Shown in pieces: positions 25,735-34,707 of a stretch of 64,000 nt of DNA. Every line of letters begins with the position of its first letter. Within the stretch, counting starts at the first letter, position 1. Below the pieces are notes generated by a model. The model was not told the DNA's origin. It made no database searches and saw nothing but the letters and a program-made list of their open reading frames with translations. The position numbers were made by a program, and so were the translations under genes. The DNA is from RUG563 sp045590215. GTDB taxonomy: Bacteria; Bacillota; Clostridia; Christensenellales; Aristaeellaceae. Location of the stretch: positions 11,684 to 75,683 of the forward strand of contig JAZNQO010000032.1 in NCBI GenBank assembly GCA_045590215.1, written 5' to 3'.

Positions 25735-25783
25735 ACAGATATAGGGGCGTTTCGGCAAGGAGATGCCCCTGTATCTGTTTTTT
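25735..25783 (+). terminator. Terminator near the left end of the island
   Basis: ACAGATATAGGGGC (25735-25748) pairs with GCCCCTGTATCTGT (25765-25778), followed by six T. It would end transcripts entering from spoVT, or those of the recombinase in the circular form. Confidence 0.8.
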
Positions 25784-25873
25784 GGAGATCAGATAAAGAG
25801 GAAAAATGTAAAAATATGGTTTGATCAATAGGGATTTATTACCACAAATTCAGCATTCCGTAAAAATATTCCA

Positions 25874-25902
25874 TTGACAGAAAAGTCGTATTGATGTAAA
25901 AT
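25874..25902 (+). promoter_or_regulatory. Sigma-A promoter of the exopolysaccharide cluster
   Basis: TTGACA (25874-25879), 17 bp, TAAAAT (25897-25902). The predicted start is near 25909, where GTATAG / CTATAC arms (25909-25927) could form a 5' hairpin. A second TATAAT-like box lies at 25938. The leader to 26259 is about 350 nt; it contains a 19-codon ORF starting at 25945 with no clear RBS and a CCGGC-based hairpin near 26080. No known riboswitch was recognised. Confidence 0.7.
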
Positions 25903-26258
25903 ATTGGCGTATAGTTATCAGCTATACACAACAGGATGTATAATATGAAAAAACGGAATGGAAACATCCGCAATGTATGCAGGCTGTTGGAAAGGAAAAA
26001 CTGAAGTTTGATGCAGCAAAAAGGTGGCAGGATTGTGATGATGCTATTTGAGCAAAGTCAGATCGCGAGGTAGCAACCGGCTTGGCTGCGGGGTGCCGGC
26101 AGCGGTAAAGGAAATGCGCTGTGGGCTTGGCTTATGATGTCTGATTGACGGAAAAAGAGCCCCCTGTGGTCTGTTTTTGCTGTTTATTGATGGGGAAGCA
26201 AGCACAATATAGATAGTCCCCTTATGAGGCTTTTAAAGAAAGGGAACGATACGAAACG

Positions 26259-28265
26259 ATGAGCAAGTTATTCTTGGAAGACAAGGCGTCCAATAAGCCG
26301 TATCGCCGCATAAAATTAGTATTCTATGATCTGCTGCTGCTGCTTTTTTCCAATGCGGTGCTGGCTCTCCTGAATGTGGGGCTTTTGCAGAAGGCAGATT
26401 ATGTGGCGGCCTTTATCCAGATGGTATTTTCCGTTGTGCTTGTGTTTGCCTGCCGCTATTTGTGGAATGTGTATAAGCAGGTGTGGCGTTACGGCGGCTC
26501 CAGTGCCTATCTGCACCTGATTTTGTCCGATGCTACAGCCGGCGTGTTGTTCACCCTTTTGCAGCTGCCTATGTTCTCTTTCCGGGTGTCCTTCACCCAC
26601 GCTTTTTCCGTCATTGCGGTGAATCTCCTTTTGACGCTTTTGATCCGTCACTTGTACCAGTACATGTACGAAAACGCCAGCCGACAGACGAAATTGGGTT
26701 CCTTCCTGCGCTGGGTAGCGAAGAATATTGCCGGGCTGGAAGTGAAGCATCTGCAGCAGGGCAGTATCCCTGGCCAGGCTACCAAGAAAATCAAGGTGGC
26801 CATCGTGGGTGCCGGGCGCATCGGCGTGATGCTTGCGGAGGAGCTGAAAAAGAACCCCCATTCCTCTTATGAACCCTGCTGCTTCATTGATATCGACAGA
26901 AACAAAATCGGCCGGGAGATTATGAGCCTTCCCGTTTATTCCAAGGAAGAGGCCACCCCGGAAAAGCTGGACACTTACCCCATTCAGGAAATCATCTTTG
27001 CCCTGCCGGAAAAGCCGGTGGAAGATATGCAAAGCCTTTATGAGCATTACCGCCAGACGGGCTGCCGCCTGAAGGTATATGATTATCCCATGAAGCAGGC
27101 GGAGCCGGGCAGCAAGCGTCAGCTGCGCGCCTTCGATATCGAAGAATTACTGTTTAGAAAAGCCCTGCAATTCACTGACGAAAAGACAAAGGCCTTTTAC
27201 CACAATAAAACGGTGCTGATTTCCGGCGGCGGCGGCTCCATCGGCAGCGAGCTGTGCCGGCAGATTGCCAAGATGCAGCCCAAGCGGCTGATTATCCTGG
27301 ATGTATACGAAAACGGTGCTTACGACATTCAGCAGGAGCTGAAAATCGCTTACGGCAATCAACTGGATCTGGTGGTGGAGATTCTCTCCATCTGCGATAA
27401 GGAGCAGCTGGATAAAGTCTTTGAACGGAACCAGCCCCAGATTGTGCTCCACGCGGCAGCCCATAAGCATGTGCCCCTGATGGAACGCAACTGTGCCGAG
27501 GCTGTGCGCAATAACGTGTTCGGTACGCTGAACATCGTGGAAGTTTCCGAAAAGTACGGCGTGGAAAAGTTCATTATGATCTCCACCGACAAGGCCGTGA
27601 ACCCCACCAACGTCATGGGGGCCACCAAGCGCATGTGCGAAATGATCGTCCAGAGCCGGACGGACAGTAAAACCATGTTCTCCGCTACCCGTTTTGGCAA
27701 TGTGCTGGGCTCCAACGGTAGCGTGATTCCCCTGTTCCGCCGGCAGATTATGAACGGCGGCCCCATCACCCTCACCGATAAGCGCATCATCCGTTATTTT
27801 ATGACCATCCCGGAAGCCAGCCAGCTGGTGCTTACCTCCGGTGCCATGGCTAAGGACGGCGAACTGTATGCGCTGGACATGGGCAAGCCCGTGAAGATCT
27901 TGGAGCTTGCCGAAAATATGATCCGTCTCAGCGGTCTGGAACCGTATAAAGATATTCAGATTATCGAAACAGGGCTGCGTCCCGGCGAAAAGCTGTACGA
28001 AGAGCTGCTTATCAAAACCGAGGATCTGGACAAGACGGAAAACAGTATGATCTTCATCGAAAGGGACAAGCCCAAAACGGCAGAGGCCATCCAAAAAAAG
28101 CTTTCCATTTTGCGGGATGCTCTGAAAACCCAGGATGACCAGCTGGTGAAGGAAGCCTTGAAAAAATGTGTCAGCACCTTCCATGACCCCAGCGAAGTGA
28201 ATGCTACGGCGGTTCAGGCGGAAGAAATGCGTATGGCCGATGAAGAAGAGGAAAAGGTGAGCTGA
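26259..28265 (+). CDS. Membrane-bound nucleotide-sugar 4,6-dehydratase (CapD/WbpM/PglF family)
   Basis: The 668-residue protein has four N-terminal TM segments (about 20-125), a first Rossmann domain (KVAIVGAGRIGVMLAEEL, about 175) and a catalytic SDR domain from about 310 (VLISGGGGSIGSELCRQ, STDKAVNPTNVMGATKRM with the Thr-Met-Lys triad of this family). It forms UDP-4-keto-6-deoxy-HexNAc, the precursor of bacillosamine- or QuiNAc-type sugars that often start repeat units. It is the first gene after the island promoter and its base composition is more GC-rich than the genes after 28.3 kb. Confidence 0.92.
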   Translation: MSKLFLEDKASNKPYRRIKLVFYDLLLLLFSNAVLALLNVGLLQKADYVAAFIQMVFSVVLVFACRYLWNVYKQVWRYGGSSAYLHLILSDATAGVLFTLLQLPMFSFRVSFTHAFSVIAVNLLLTLLIRHLYQYMYENASRQTKLGSFLRWVAKNIAGLEVKHLQQGSIPGQATKKIKVAIVGAGRIGVMLAEELKKNPHSSYEPCCFIDIDRNKIGREIMSLPVYSKEEATPEKLDTYPIQEIIFALPEKPVEDMQSLYEHYRQTGCRLKVYDYPMKQAEPGSKRQLRAFDIEELLFRKALQFTDEKTKAFYHNKTVLISGGGGSIGSELCRQIAKMQPKRLIILDVYENGAYDIQQELKIAYGNQLDLVVEILSICDKEQLDKVFERNQPQIVLHAAAHKHVPLMERNCAEAVRNNVFGTLNIVEVSEKYGVEKFIMISTDKAVNPTNVMGATKRMCEMIVQSRTDSKTMFSATRFGNVLGSNGSVIPLFRRQIMNGGPITLTDKRIIRYFMTIPEASQLVLTSGAMAKDGELYALDMGKPVKILELAENMIRLSGLEPYKDIQIIETGLRPGEKLYEELLIKTEDLDKTENSMIFIERDKPKTAEAIQKKLSILRDALKTQDDQLVKEALKKCVSTFHDPSEVNATAVQAEEMRMADEEEEKVS

Positions 28266-28437
28266 AGCAGTCTGCGGGTGTTTTTTGATGGATTTATGAG
28301 CTGCGCATTGTAGGATGAATGCGGCGAAAAATTATACTCGGAATTGCTGTTTGGAAGAAACTGAAGAATGTATTTATTTTGGAATAACGACATTCCGAAA
28401 GAATCTCTCGAAATATTTGGAAAAGTTGGGATTGTTC

Positions 28438-29106
28438 ATGAAAAATCCAAAAACAAACCGGTATGATGGTTTCTATAATCGATGCGTGAAAAGATGCCTT
28501 GGCATTATCATTGCGCTTCCTTTACTGGGCATCGCTTTACCGTTGTATTTCATCATTGGGATTGCTATTCTGGTAGAGGATGGCAGGCCGATTTTCTATC
28601 GACCGTTACGCGGCGGATATAAAGAAAAGCCGTTCAGAATATTTAAGTTCAGAACGATGGTAAGGAATGCCGATAAGATAGGCGGCGGTACCACAGCGAA
28701 GAACGATCCCCGAATTACCAAAGTCGGCTGGTTTTTGAGAAAGACAAAACTGGATGAAACGGCGAATCTGATCAATGTTTTGATCGGTACAATGAGCTTT
28801 GTCGGGCCGCGACCTGAATTGCTGCAATATACAGAGAAATATACCGGCGATGAAAGGAAGATTTTGCAGGTGCGACCGGGTGTAACGGATTTTAGTTCCA
28901 TTCAATATATAAACCTGGACGAGATTGTCGGTGCTGAAAATGCTGATGAAATGTATGAGAAATACGTTTTGGAAAAGAAGAATGCATTGAGGATTCAATA
29001 TGCGGAATCAGTCAGCTTTAAAACAGACTGTATGATTTTCGCCAAAACGGTATGGAAAGTGATTGAGAAAGTGCTTCAGCTTCTTGTGAAGAAGGAACAT
29101 CGATGA
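28438..29106 (+). CDS. Initiating undecaprenyl-phosphate sugar-1-phosphate transferase
   Basis: A 222-residue bacterial sugar transferase (PF02397 type): one TM helix (about 18-42), FKFRTMVRNAD, and KTKLDETANLINVLIGTMSFVGPRPEL. It moves a sugar-1-phosphate from a UDP-sugar to undecaprenyl phosphate, starting repeat-unit assembly at the inner face of the membrane. I start at the ATG 28438 because homologues begin there; the frame opens at 28315 with a poor RBS, so up to 41 extra residues are possible. Confidence 0.88.
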   Translation: MKNPKTNRYDGFYNRCVKRCLGIIIALPLLGIALPLYFIIGIAILVEDGRPIFYRPLRGGYKEKPFRIFKFRTMVRNADKIGGGTTAKNDPRITKVGWFLRKTKLDETANLINVLIGTMSFVGPRPELLQYTEKYTGDERKILQVRPGVTDFSSIQYINLDEIVGAENADEMYEKYVLEKKNALRIQYAESVSFKTDCMIFAKTVWKVIEKVLQLLVKKEHR

Positions 29107-29135
29107 GAATGACCGAAATAAGGAGAAATCGTTCC

Positions 29136-30074
29136 ATGGAGTATGTAACACTTAAAAATTCCGATCTGAAGGTATCGCGTTTGTGCATGGGTGGTTGCCC
29201 GATGGGCGGCTATGGTTGGGGAGAAGTACAGGAAAAGGACTTGATTGCTGCTGTCCATGCGGCATTGGATAACGGTGTAAACATTTTTGATACGGCTGAT
29301 ACGTATGGCCTTGGACAAAGCGAAAGAACATTAAGTAAAGCGCTGGCCGGCAGACGAAATGAAGTTGTCATTGCCGATAAATTCGGTGTACGTGCAGGAA
29401 ACGGTGCTACCTATTATGACAATAGTCCGTCTTATATTCGGCAGGCGTTGGAAACATCGCTGAAGAATTTGGGAACCGACTATATTGATTTGTATCAGGT
29501 TCATTATCGTGACGGTAAAACACCGTTGAGCGATGTAATTGGCGAATTGGAGAACTTAAAGCAGGCAGGAAAAATTCGCTATTATGGATTATCCAATATT
29601 CATGAAGCGGATTATGATGAACTTAAACCCCACATCGGAAAAATCGTCAGCGTACAGGATGAGTATAGCTTGGCTTGCAGAAAGAACGAAAAGACGCTCA
29701 GAACGCTTGATGCTGATTTCCGGATCAGTTTGCTCACATGGGGAAGCTTAGGTCAGGGGATTCTGACCGGCAAATATGATAAAACGGTTACTTTTGATTC
29801 AAATGATCGCAGAAGCAGGGAAATTTACGTTAATTTTCATGGGGACAAGCTGTTAAAGAACCTGGAAATTGTGGAAGTAATGAAGGAAATGGCTTCTGCT
29901 CACAATAAGCCGGTAAGTGCAGTAGCTATCCGCTTTATTCTGGACTGGCTGGAAAATTCCGTGGTATTGGTTGGCGTAAAACGGCCAGGGCAAATGATGG
30001 GCAATCTGGAAAGCATGGATTGGCATTTGTCTTCGGATGAATTAAAGAAGCTTGATGAAGTGTCGATGGAATGA
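29136..30074 (+). CDS. Aldo/keto reductase
   Basis: The 312-residue NADPH-dependent (beta/alpha)8 reductase has Asp/Tyr in FDTADTYGLGQSE, Lys in VIADKFG and His in LYQVHYRDG, the usual D-Y-K-H tetrad, and a C-terminal cofactor region VVLVGVKRPGQM. ATG 29136 lies 9 nt after aaggag. It sits between the initiating transferase and a split transketolase, so it may reduce a sugar intermediate made with them; this is inference. Confidence 0.85.
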   Translation: MEYVTLKNSDLKVSRLCMGGCPMGGYGWGEVQEKDLIAAVHAALDNGVNIFDTADTYGLGQSERTLSKALAGRRNEVVIADKFGVRAGNGATYYDNSPSYIRQALETSLKNLGTDYIDLYQVHYRDGKTPLSDVIGELENLKQAGKIRYYGLSNIHEADYDELKPHIGKIVSVQDEYSLACRKNEKTLRTLDADFRISLLTWGSLGQGILTGKYDKTVTFDSNDRRSREIYVNFHGDKLLKNLEIVEVMKEMASAHNKPVSAVAIRFILDWLENSVVLVGVKRPGQMMGNLESMDWHLSSDELKKLDEVSME

Positions 30075-30085
30075 GGAACAGAGCT

Positions 30086-31111
30086 ATGAGTGTGACGAGT
30101 GAACAATTGGCATGGTTAATTCGCAGACATGGTATTGAAATGACACATTTATCCGGCGGAAGCCATATCGGGGCGATTCTTTCCGTTGCGGATGTAGTGG
30201 CTGTTTTGTATACGGAAGTTTTAAAATATAAAGCGGATGAGCCCAAATGGCGTGGCAGAGACAGATTTATTCTTTCCAAAGGTCATGCGGGAGCAAGTAT
30301 ATATGCTGCACTGGCTGAGTGCGGCTTCTTTCCTGTTGAGGAATTAAAAACACATTATCAGAATGCCAGCAGATTGTCCGGCCATGTGTCTCATCATCTT
30401 CCCGGGGTTGATTTTTCAACAGGGTCTTTGGGTCATGGGTTATCCGCCGCCTGCGGTATGGCTTATGCTGCCAAAAAAGACGGGGACGATACGCACGGCG
30501 TGTACGTTGTCCTTGGTGACGGCGAGTGCAATGAAGGCTCGGTATGGGAGGCAGCATTGTTTGCAAACCATTTCCGTCTCAATAATCTTGTGGCCATTGT
30601 GGATCACAATCGTATGCAGAGCCTCGATTTCAATGAAAACACTTTGGAAATAGAAGATTTCGGTTCCAAATGGCAAGCCTTTGGCTGGCATGTGATTGAA
30701 ATCGATGGGAATGACCACGAACAATTGCGGGCGGCTTTCCAAAAAGCTGAAGAATACCGTCATCAAGAACCGCATAAACCTACGGTAATAATTTCAGATA
30801 CAATCAAAGGATGCGGTGTGTCCTTTATGCAGAATGATATTTTGTGGCATTATCGCTTTCCTCATAGTGGCTGGGAATATGATAATGCTGTCAGCGAATT
30901 GCATAAGAATAAGCCGGAAGGTGTAGAAGATCCGTATACGCCGAACGGCATAGCAAATCCGGAACCCATTGAGAGTGGCTATGATGTGGGTAATGATCAC
31001 ACGTTCTCCTTTACGTGGAATACATCCTATCCGGAACAGATGAGAAGAGTTACGGCTGCATCCGGGAGCAATGAATCGGTTCATAGCGTGAAGGAGGAAC
31101 AGCAAAAATGA
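30086..31111 (+). CDS. Transketolase, N-terminal (ThDP-binding) subunit
   Basis: The 341-residue protein has HLSGGSHIGAILSVADVVAVLY, LSKGHAGASIYAALAE and the thiamine-diphosphate motif GDGECNEGSVWEAA...IVDHN. It is the first half of a transketolase split over two genes; the partner begins within its stop codon (ATGA at 31108). It exceeds the typical 270-285 residues because of a hydrophilic C-terminal tail after about residue 280. ATG 30086 has gagga 8 nt upstream. Placement inside a polysaccharide cluster suggests 2-carbon transfer to make an unusual sugar rather than the pentose phosphate pathway. Confidence 0.9.
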   Translation: MSVTSEQLAWLIRRHGIEMTHLSGGSHIGAILSVADVVAVLYTEVLKYKADEPKWRGRDRFILSKGHAGASIYAALAECGFFPVEELKTHYQNASRLSGHVSHHLPGVDFSTGSLGHGLSAACGMAYAAKKDGDDTHGVYVVLGDGECNEGSVWEAALFANHFRLNNLVAIVDHNRMQSLDFNENTLEIEDFGSKWQAFGWHVIEIDGNDHEQLRAAFQKAEEYRHQEPHKPTVIISDTIKGCGVSFMQNDILWHYRFPHSGWEYDNAVSELHKNKPEGVEDPYTPNGIANPEPIESGYDVGNDHTFSFTWNTSYPEQMRRVTAASGSNESVHSVKEEQQK

Positions 31112-32028
31112 GAGACACATTTGTTCGAACACTGATTGAACTGGCAAAGAATGATAAAGATATTGAACTGGTGACGGGTGATCTAGGCTTTGGTGTGTTG
31201 AAACCTTACTGGGAACAGTGTCCGAATCAGTTTACAAACGCCGGTATTGCGGAACAGAATATGACTTCTGTGGCTGCCGGCATGGCATTGGAAGGCAAAA
31301 ACGTATTTACATACAGCATCGGAAATTTCCCCACGCTCAGATGCCTGGAGCAGATCAGAAACGATTGCGCTTATCATCATACCAATGTAAAAATTGTTTG
31401 CATCGGCGGTGGTTTTGTGTATGGCAGTCTCGGCATGAGCCATCATGCGACGGAAGATATTGCGATTCTTCGCTCGCTTCCCGGTGTGGTGGTAATGGCA
31501 CCGGCAGATTTGGTGGAAGCGGAAGAATGCACAAAAGCATTGGCCCGGTATAAGGGCACAGCTTATCTTCGCCTTGGCCGCGGTGGAGAAAAGAGAATTC
31601 ATAACGCCATTCCCGATTTTGAAATCGGAAAAGCAATCAAGGTGCACGACGGAAAGAACGTAGCTATTTTTTCTACCGGTGCGATTTTCGAAGAAGTGAC
31701 AGCGGCTTATGAAACGCTGAAAGAAAAAGACTATCAGCCTGCTGTATATACATTCCCGACGGTGAAGCCCATCGATCGTGAAACAATCGAGAATGCGAGC
31801 AAGGAATTTGACCTGGTCGTAACCGTGGAAGAACATAATATTGTTGCTGGCTTTGGGAGTGCAGTGGCAGAGGTAATGGCGGAAATGCCGGAAAAACGAG
31901 CCCAATTGATCAGAATCGGTCTGAATGATGAGTACAGCATTCGAGTCGGCAGTCAGAATTATTTACGTCAGCAGTATGGAATGGACAGTGCTGCGATTGT
32001 TGATCGGATTATGGAAAAATTGGGCTGA
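31108..32028 (+). CDS. Transketolase, C-terminal subunit
   Basis: The 306-residue pyrimidine-binding plus C-terminal domain pair has the catalytic Glu in AGIAEQNMTSVAAGMA, and YLRLGRGGEK and VEEHNIVAGFGSAVAEVM. It overlaps the N-terminal subunit by 4 bp, so the two should form an alpha2-beta2 enzyme with the ThDP site at their interface. Confidence 0.9.
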   Translation: MRDTFVRTLIELAKNDKDIELVTGDLGFGVLKPYWEQCPNQFTNAGIAEQNMTSVAAGMALEGKNVFTYSIGNFPTLRCLEQIRNDCAYHHTNVKIVCIGGGFVYGSLGMSHHATEDIAILRSLPGVVVMAPADLVEAEECTKALARYKGTAYLRLGRGGEKRIHNAIPDFEIGKAIKVHDGKNVAIFSTGAIFEEVTAAYETLKEKDYQPAVYTFPTVKPIDRETIENASKEFDLVVTVEEHNIVAGFGSAVAEVMAEMPEKRAQLIRIGLNDEYSIRVGSQNYLRQQYGMDSAAIVDRIMEKLG

Positions 32029-32079
32029 GCGGGCAATGGAAATAGCAACAGAGCCCGAATATGAGAAGAGGCGGAATAT

Positions 32080-33384
32080 ATGAATAAAAGACTTTTGATT
32101 ATAAGTCATAACATTATCGATGCGTCCAACAATGTTGGAAAGACGCTCATTTCCATGTTGAAGAAATGGCCGCACGAGAATATTTATTCTTTGTATTTCC
32201 GCAATGAAGTTAGGCAGACAATGCTTCCTGCGTCTTCTTATATGATAACTGATAAAGATATTATTAAGTCTTTGTATAAAGGAAAAGCATGCTGCGGTCA
32301 GGTTGTGGACAGGCAGGAAGGTACGCAGGATGTGAATGAGGATATGGCTGCTTATCGCTTTGGCAATAAGCGCTATCCGATCGTGAGCCTGATTCGGGAC
32401 GATTTGTGGCATTTAAAGCGTTGGAAGACGGAAGGCATGGATCAATGGCTTCGTCAGGTTAATCCGGATTTGATATTATTTGTTCCCAATGATTATGTGC
32501 TTGCTTTTGAAGTGACTGAATATGTAAAGGCAGCAACTAAGGCTCCCGTGATTACATTCTTTACTGATGATGCTTTTTACTTTGGTCAGAAGATCAGCGG
32601 TATTGACAGAATTCGCAGAAACAGGCTCCGGAAAATTGGCAGGAGGATTGCCTCAGACTCTGCTTCTGTATTTACGGCAAGCCAACGGATGCAGGAAGAA
32701 TATCGCGAAATCTTGGGTGTTGAATCAAAAGTTATCGGAAATTGTGTTGAAATTTCACTGGAAATTCAAAAAAAGGATTGGAAAACAGCAGAACAGATTG
32801 TGTTTTCCTACGTCGGAAATCTACACAGTAATCGTTGGAAGAGCCTGATTGAATTAGGGGAATGTATCGGAATTTTGAACGAAAGCTGCCATCAGCATAT
32901 CGTTCTTGATATTTATTCGGCATCAGATTTGCCGGATGATATCAAAGCACAGATTACTGCGGTTTCTGCCATAAGGATGAAAGGGGCTATTCCGCCTCAA
33001 CAGGTAAAGACAGTACAGGAAGCTTCGGATGCGTTGGTGCATATTGAAGCTTTTGATGAAAAGAGCAAAAAGTCTACTCGGTTGTCTATGTCTACGAAGA
33101 TTTTTGAGTATATGTCTCGTGGACTTCCGATTTTTGCTTATGGTCCTTCCGATATTTCTTCGATGGACTTTTTACACAGTAATCATTTTGCTGTTTGCTG
33201 CTTTGGCAAGGCTCTGTTAATGGAGCAAGTCAATCGATTTGTTTTTCATGAGGATGTACGCAATGCGGCGGCAGAAAAAGCTTATGAATATGCAAAAATT
33301 CATTTTGAGGAAGATTATATATCTTCAGAAGTACTGCAGATTTTAACGAGTGTTCTGTGCTCTGCAGATAAAGATATAAGATAA
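32080..33384 (+). CDS. Glycosyltransferase, GT-B fold
   Basis: The 434-residue cytoplasmic protein has an N-terminal domain LLIISHNIIDASNNVGKTL and a second Rossmann-like half with FSYVGNLHSNRWKSLIELG and STKIFEYMSRGLPIFAYGPSD, the donor-binding EYxxxGxPI pattern of GT1/GT4 proteins. It probably adds one sugar of the repeat unit to the lipid carrier. Donor and acceptor cannot be read. Confidence 0.75.
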   Translation: MNKRLLIISHNIIDASNNVGKTLISMLKKWPHENIYSLYFRNEVRQTMLPASSYMITDKDIIKSLYKGKACCGQVVDRQEGTQDVNEDMAAYRFGNKRYPIVSLIRDDLWHLKRWKTEGMDQWLRQVNPDLILFVPNDYVLAFEVTEYVKAATKAPVITFFTDDAFYFGQKISGIDRIRRNRLRKIGRRIASDSASVFTASQRMQEEYREILGVESKVIGNCVEISLEIQKKDWKTAEQIVFSYVGNLHSNRWKSLIELGECIGILNESCHQHIVLDIYSASDLPDDIKAQITAVSAIRMKGAIPPQQVKTVQEASDALVHIEAFDEKSKKSTRLSMSTKIFEYMSRGLPIFAYGPSDISSMDFLHSNHFAVCCFGKALLMEQVNRFVFHEDVRNAAAEKAYEYAKIHFEEDYISSEVLQILTSVLCSADKDIR

Positions 33385-33399
33385 GTGGAGAGATAGTTT

Positions 33400-34638
33400 A
33401 TGATCAGAATTAAGAAGAAAGATAAATGGCTGACATTCTCGATCTTCTTTTATTCGCTTTTTGTATTTTTACCTCTAACGAGAACGTTGCCAACATTTGC
33501 TAAAATGATGCTGATTGGTATTTCGATGTTCTTTTTCCTTTTGAATGATTGTAAAAATATAAATCGTTTGTTTAAAGATTTGCTTTTCGTGGCTGGGCTT
33601 GTGATTGCCGACATATTGATTTATCAGGGTGTTTGGAAAATGAACGGTGTTGAACCGTTCAGTAAAAACATGATGTTGTTTGTCTTCTGGATACCCATCT
33701 TATATGTATATAGCATTAAAAGCTATGACAGTGAATCCAAAGCCATGATTACCGCATTGTGTTTGGCTTTGGTTCATATTGAATGCCTGACAACAATCAT
33801 TGGTAATATTCGTTTTCCCTATGCCAGCAGGCAATTGGCTTCTGCATTGGATGTGGAGCAGAACCGTATTTATCAGGGCCTGAATATTGGGGGATATGGT
33901 TTTATTTATGCATTGGTATTTTTACTGCCCTATTGTTTTTATCGATATAAGATATGTCGGGAGAAGAAGTTTCTCTTTTCCATTTTGTTGATGGAAGCAA
34001 CGATTTTGAGTTCGGCATATATGACCGCAATTTTGTTTTCCGGTGTGATTATCGTTCTGTGTTTGGTGTTGAATTCGCGGATAAGAAGGCAGATCATTGG
34101 GGTTATTTTGTTTATAGCATTGCTGATTTTCCTTTTCCGTATGCAGGTTGGTGAATTGCTGAATAGCGTTTATCTGTATCTGTTGAATAACAATCAACAC
34201 ATTCTGGCTGAGCGTATTAAAAACATTTCTGTTGTATTTTTAACAGGTATGATGACCGGCGATGCCGGGTACCGGAATACTTTGTCCGGCTATAGTTGGG
34301 AGGCCTTTTTCAAATCTCCGCTATTGGGTAATTTGTTGAATAATTCTCCCAATCAACTGGGACTGCACTCCGAATTTTCGGATTGGTTGGGGGGCATGGG
34401 TCTTATCGGTGTAACGGTTGTCATCAGTGTTCTTTGGTTACGCTGCAAGAATTGGTATACTCAGCTGCGGCAAAAAAGCTGTTTTCCCTATCTGTGTATT
34501 TCAATCATTGCAGTACTGGTATTTCTGTTTATCAACACAGTTACTGCAGCACCGGAAATAGCGACAATCTTCTTTGTTGTGTATACATGCATGCCGAATG
34601 ATGAAGAGCTGTTCAAGGATAAAACGACAGGATGTTGA
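33400..34638 (+). CDS. Polysaccharide polymerase-like membrane protein (Wzy candidate)
   Basis: The 412-residue protein has about ten to twelve hydrophobic segments and a large extracytoplasmic loop (about residues 270-335, including NNSPNQLGLHSEFSDWL), the topology of O-antigen/capsule polymerases. It would join repeat units outside the membrane after the flippase at 40893. Sequence conservation in this family is low, so the call rests on topology and context. Confidence 0.75.
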   Translation: MIRIKKKDKWLTFSIFFYSLFVFLPLTRTLPTFAKMMLIGISMFFFLLNDCKNINRLFKDLLFVAGLVIADILIYQGVWKMNGVEPFSKNMMLFVFWIPILYVYSIKSYDSESKAMITALCLALVHIECLTTIIGNIRFPYASRQLASALDVEQNRIYQGLNIGGYGFIYALVFLLPYCFYRYKICREKKFLFSILLMEATILSSAYMTAILFSGVIIVLCLVLNSRIRRQIIGVILFIALLIFLFRMQVGELLNSVYLYLLNNNQHILAERIKNISVVFLTGMMTGDAGYRNTLSGYSWEAFFKSPLLGNLLNNSPNQLGLHSEFSDWLGGMGLIGVTVVISVLWLRCKNWYTQLRQKSCFPYLCISIIAVLVFLFINTVTAAPEIATIFFVVYTCMPNDEELFKDKTTGC

Positions 34639-34707
34639 TAATCAATCTGTGTACACGATGTAGAAATACGGATTAACAGATTAAAAACGTATCATTCAGA
34701 GGGGAGT

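Noticed and set aside
26259..28265. Treating the first cluster gene as a host gene because it is GC-richer than the cargo behind it.
   Set aside because: It lies inside the att-bounded island and is driven by a promoter that is also inside it; mixed composition within a mosaic island is not a boundary signal.
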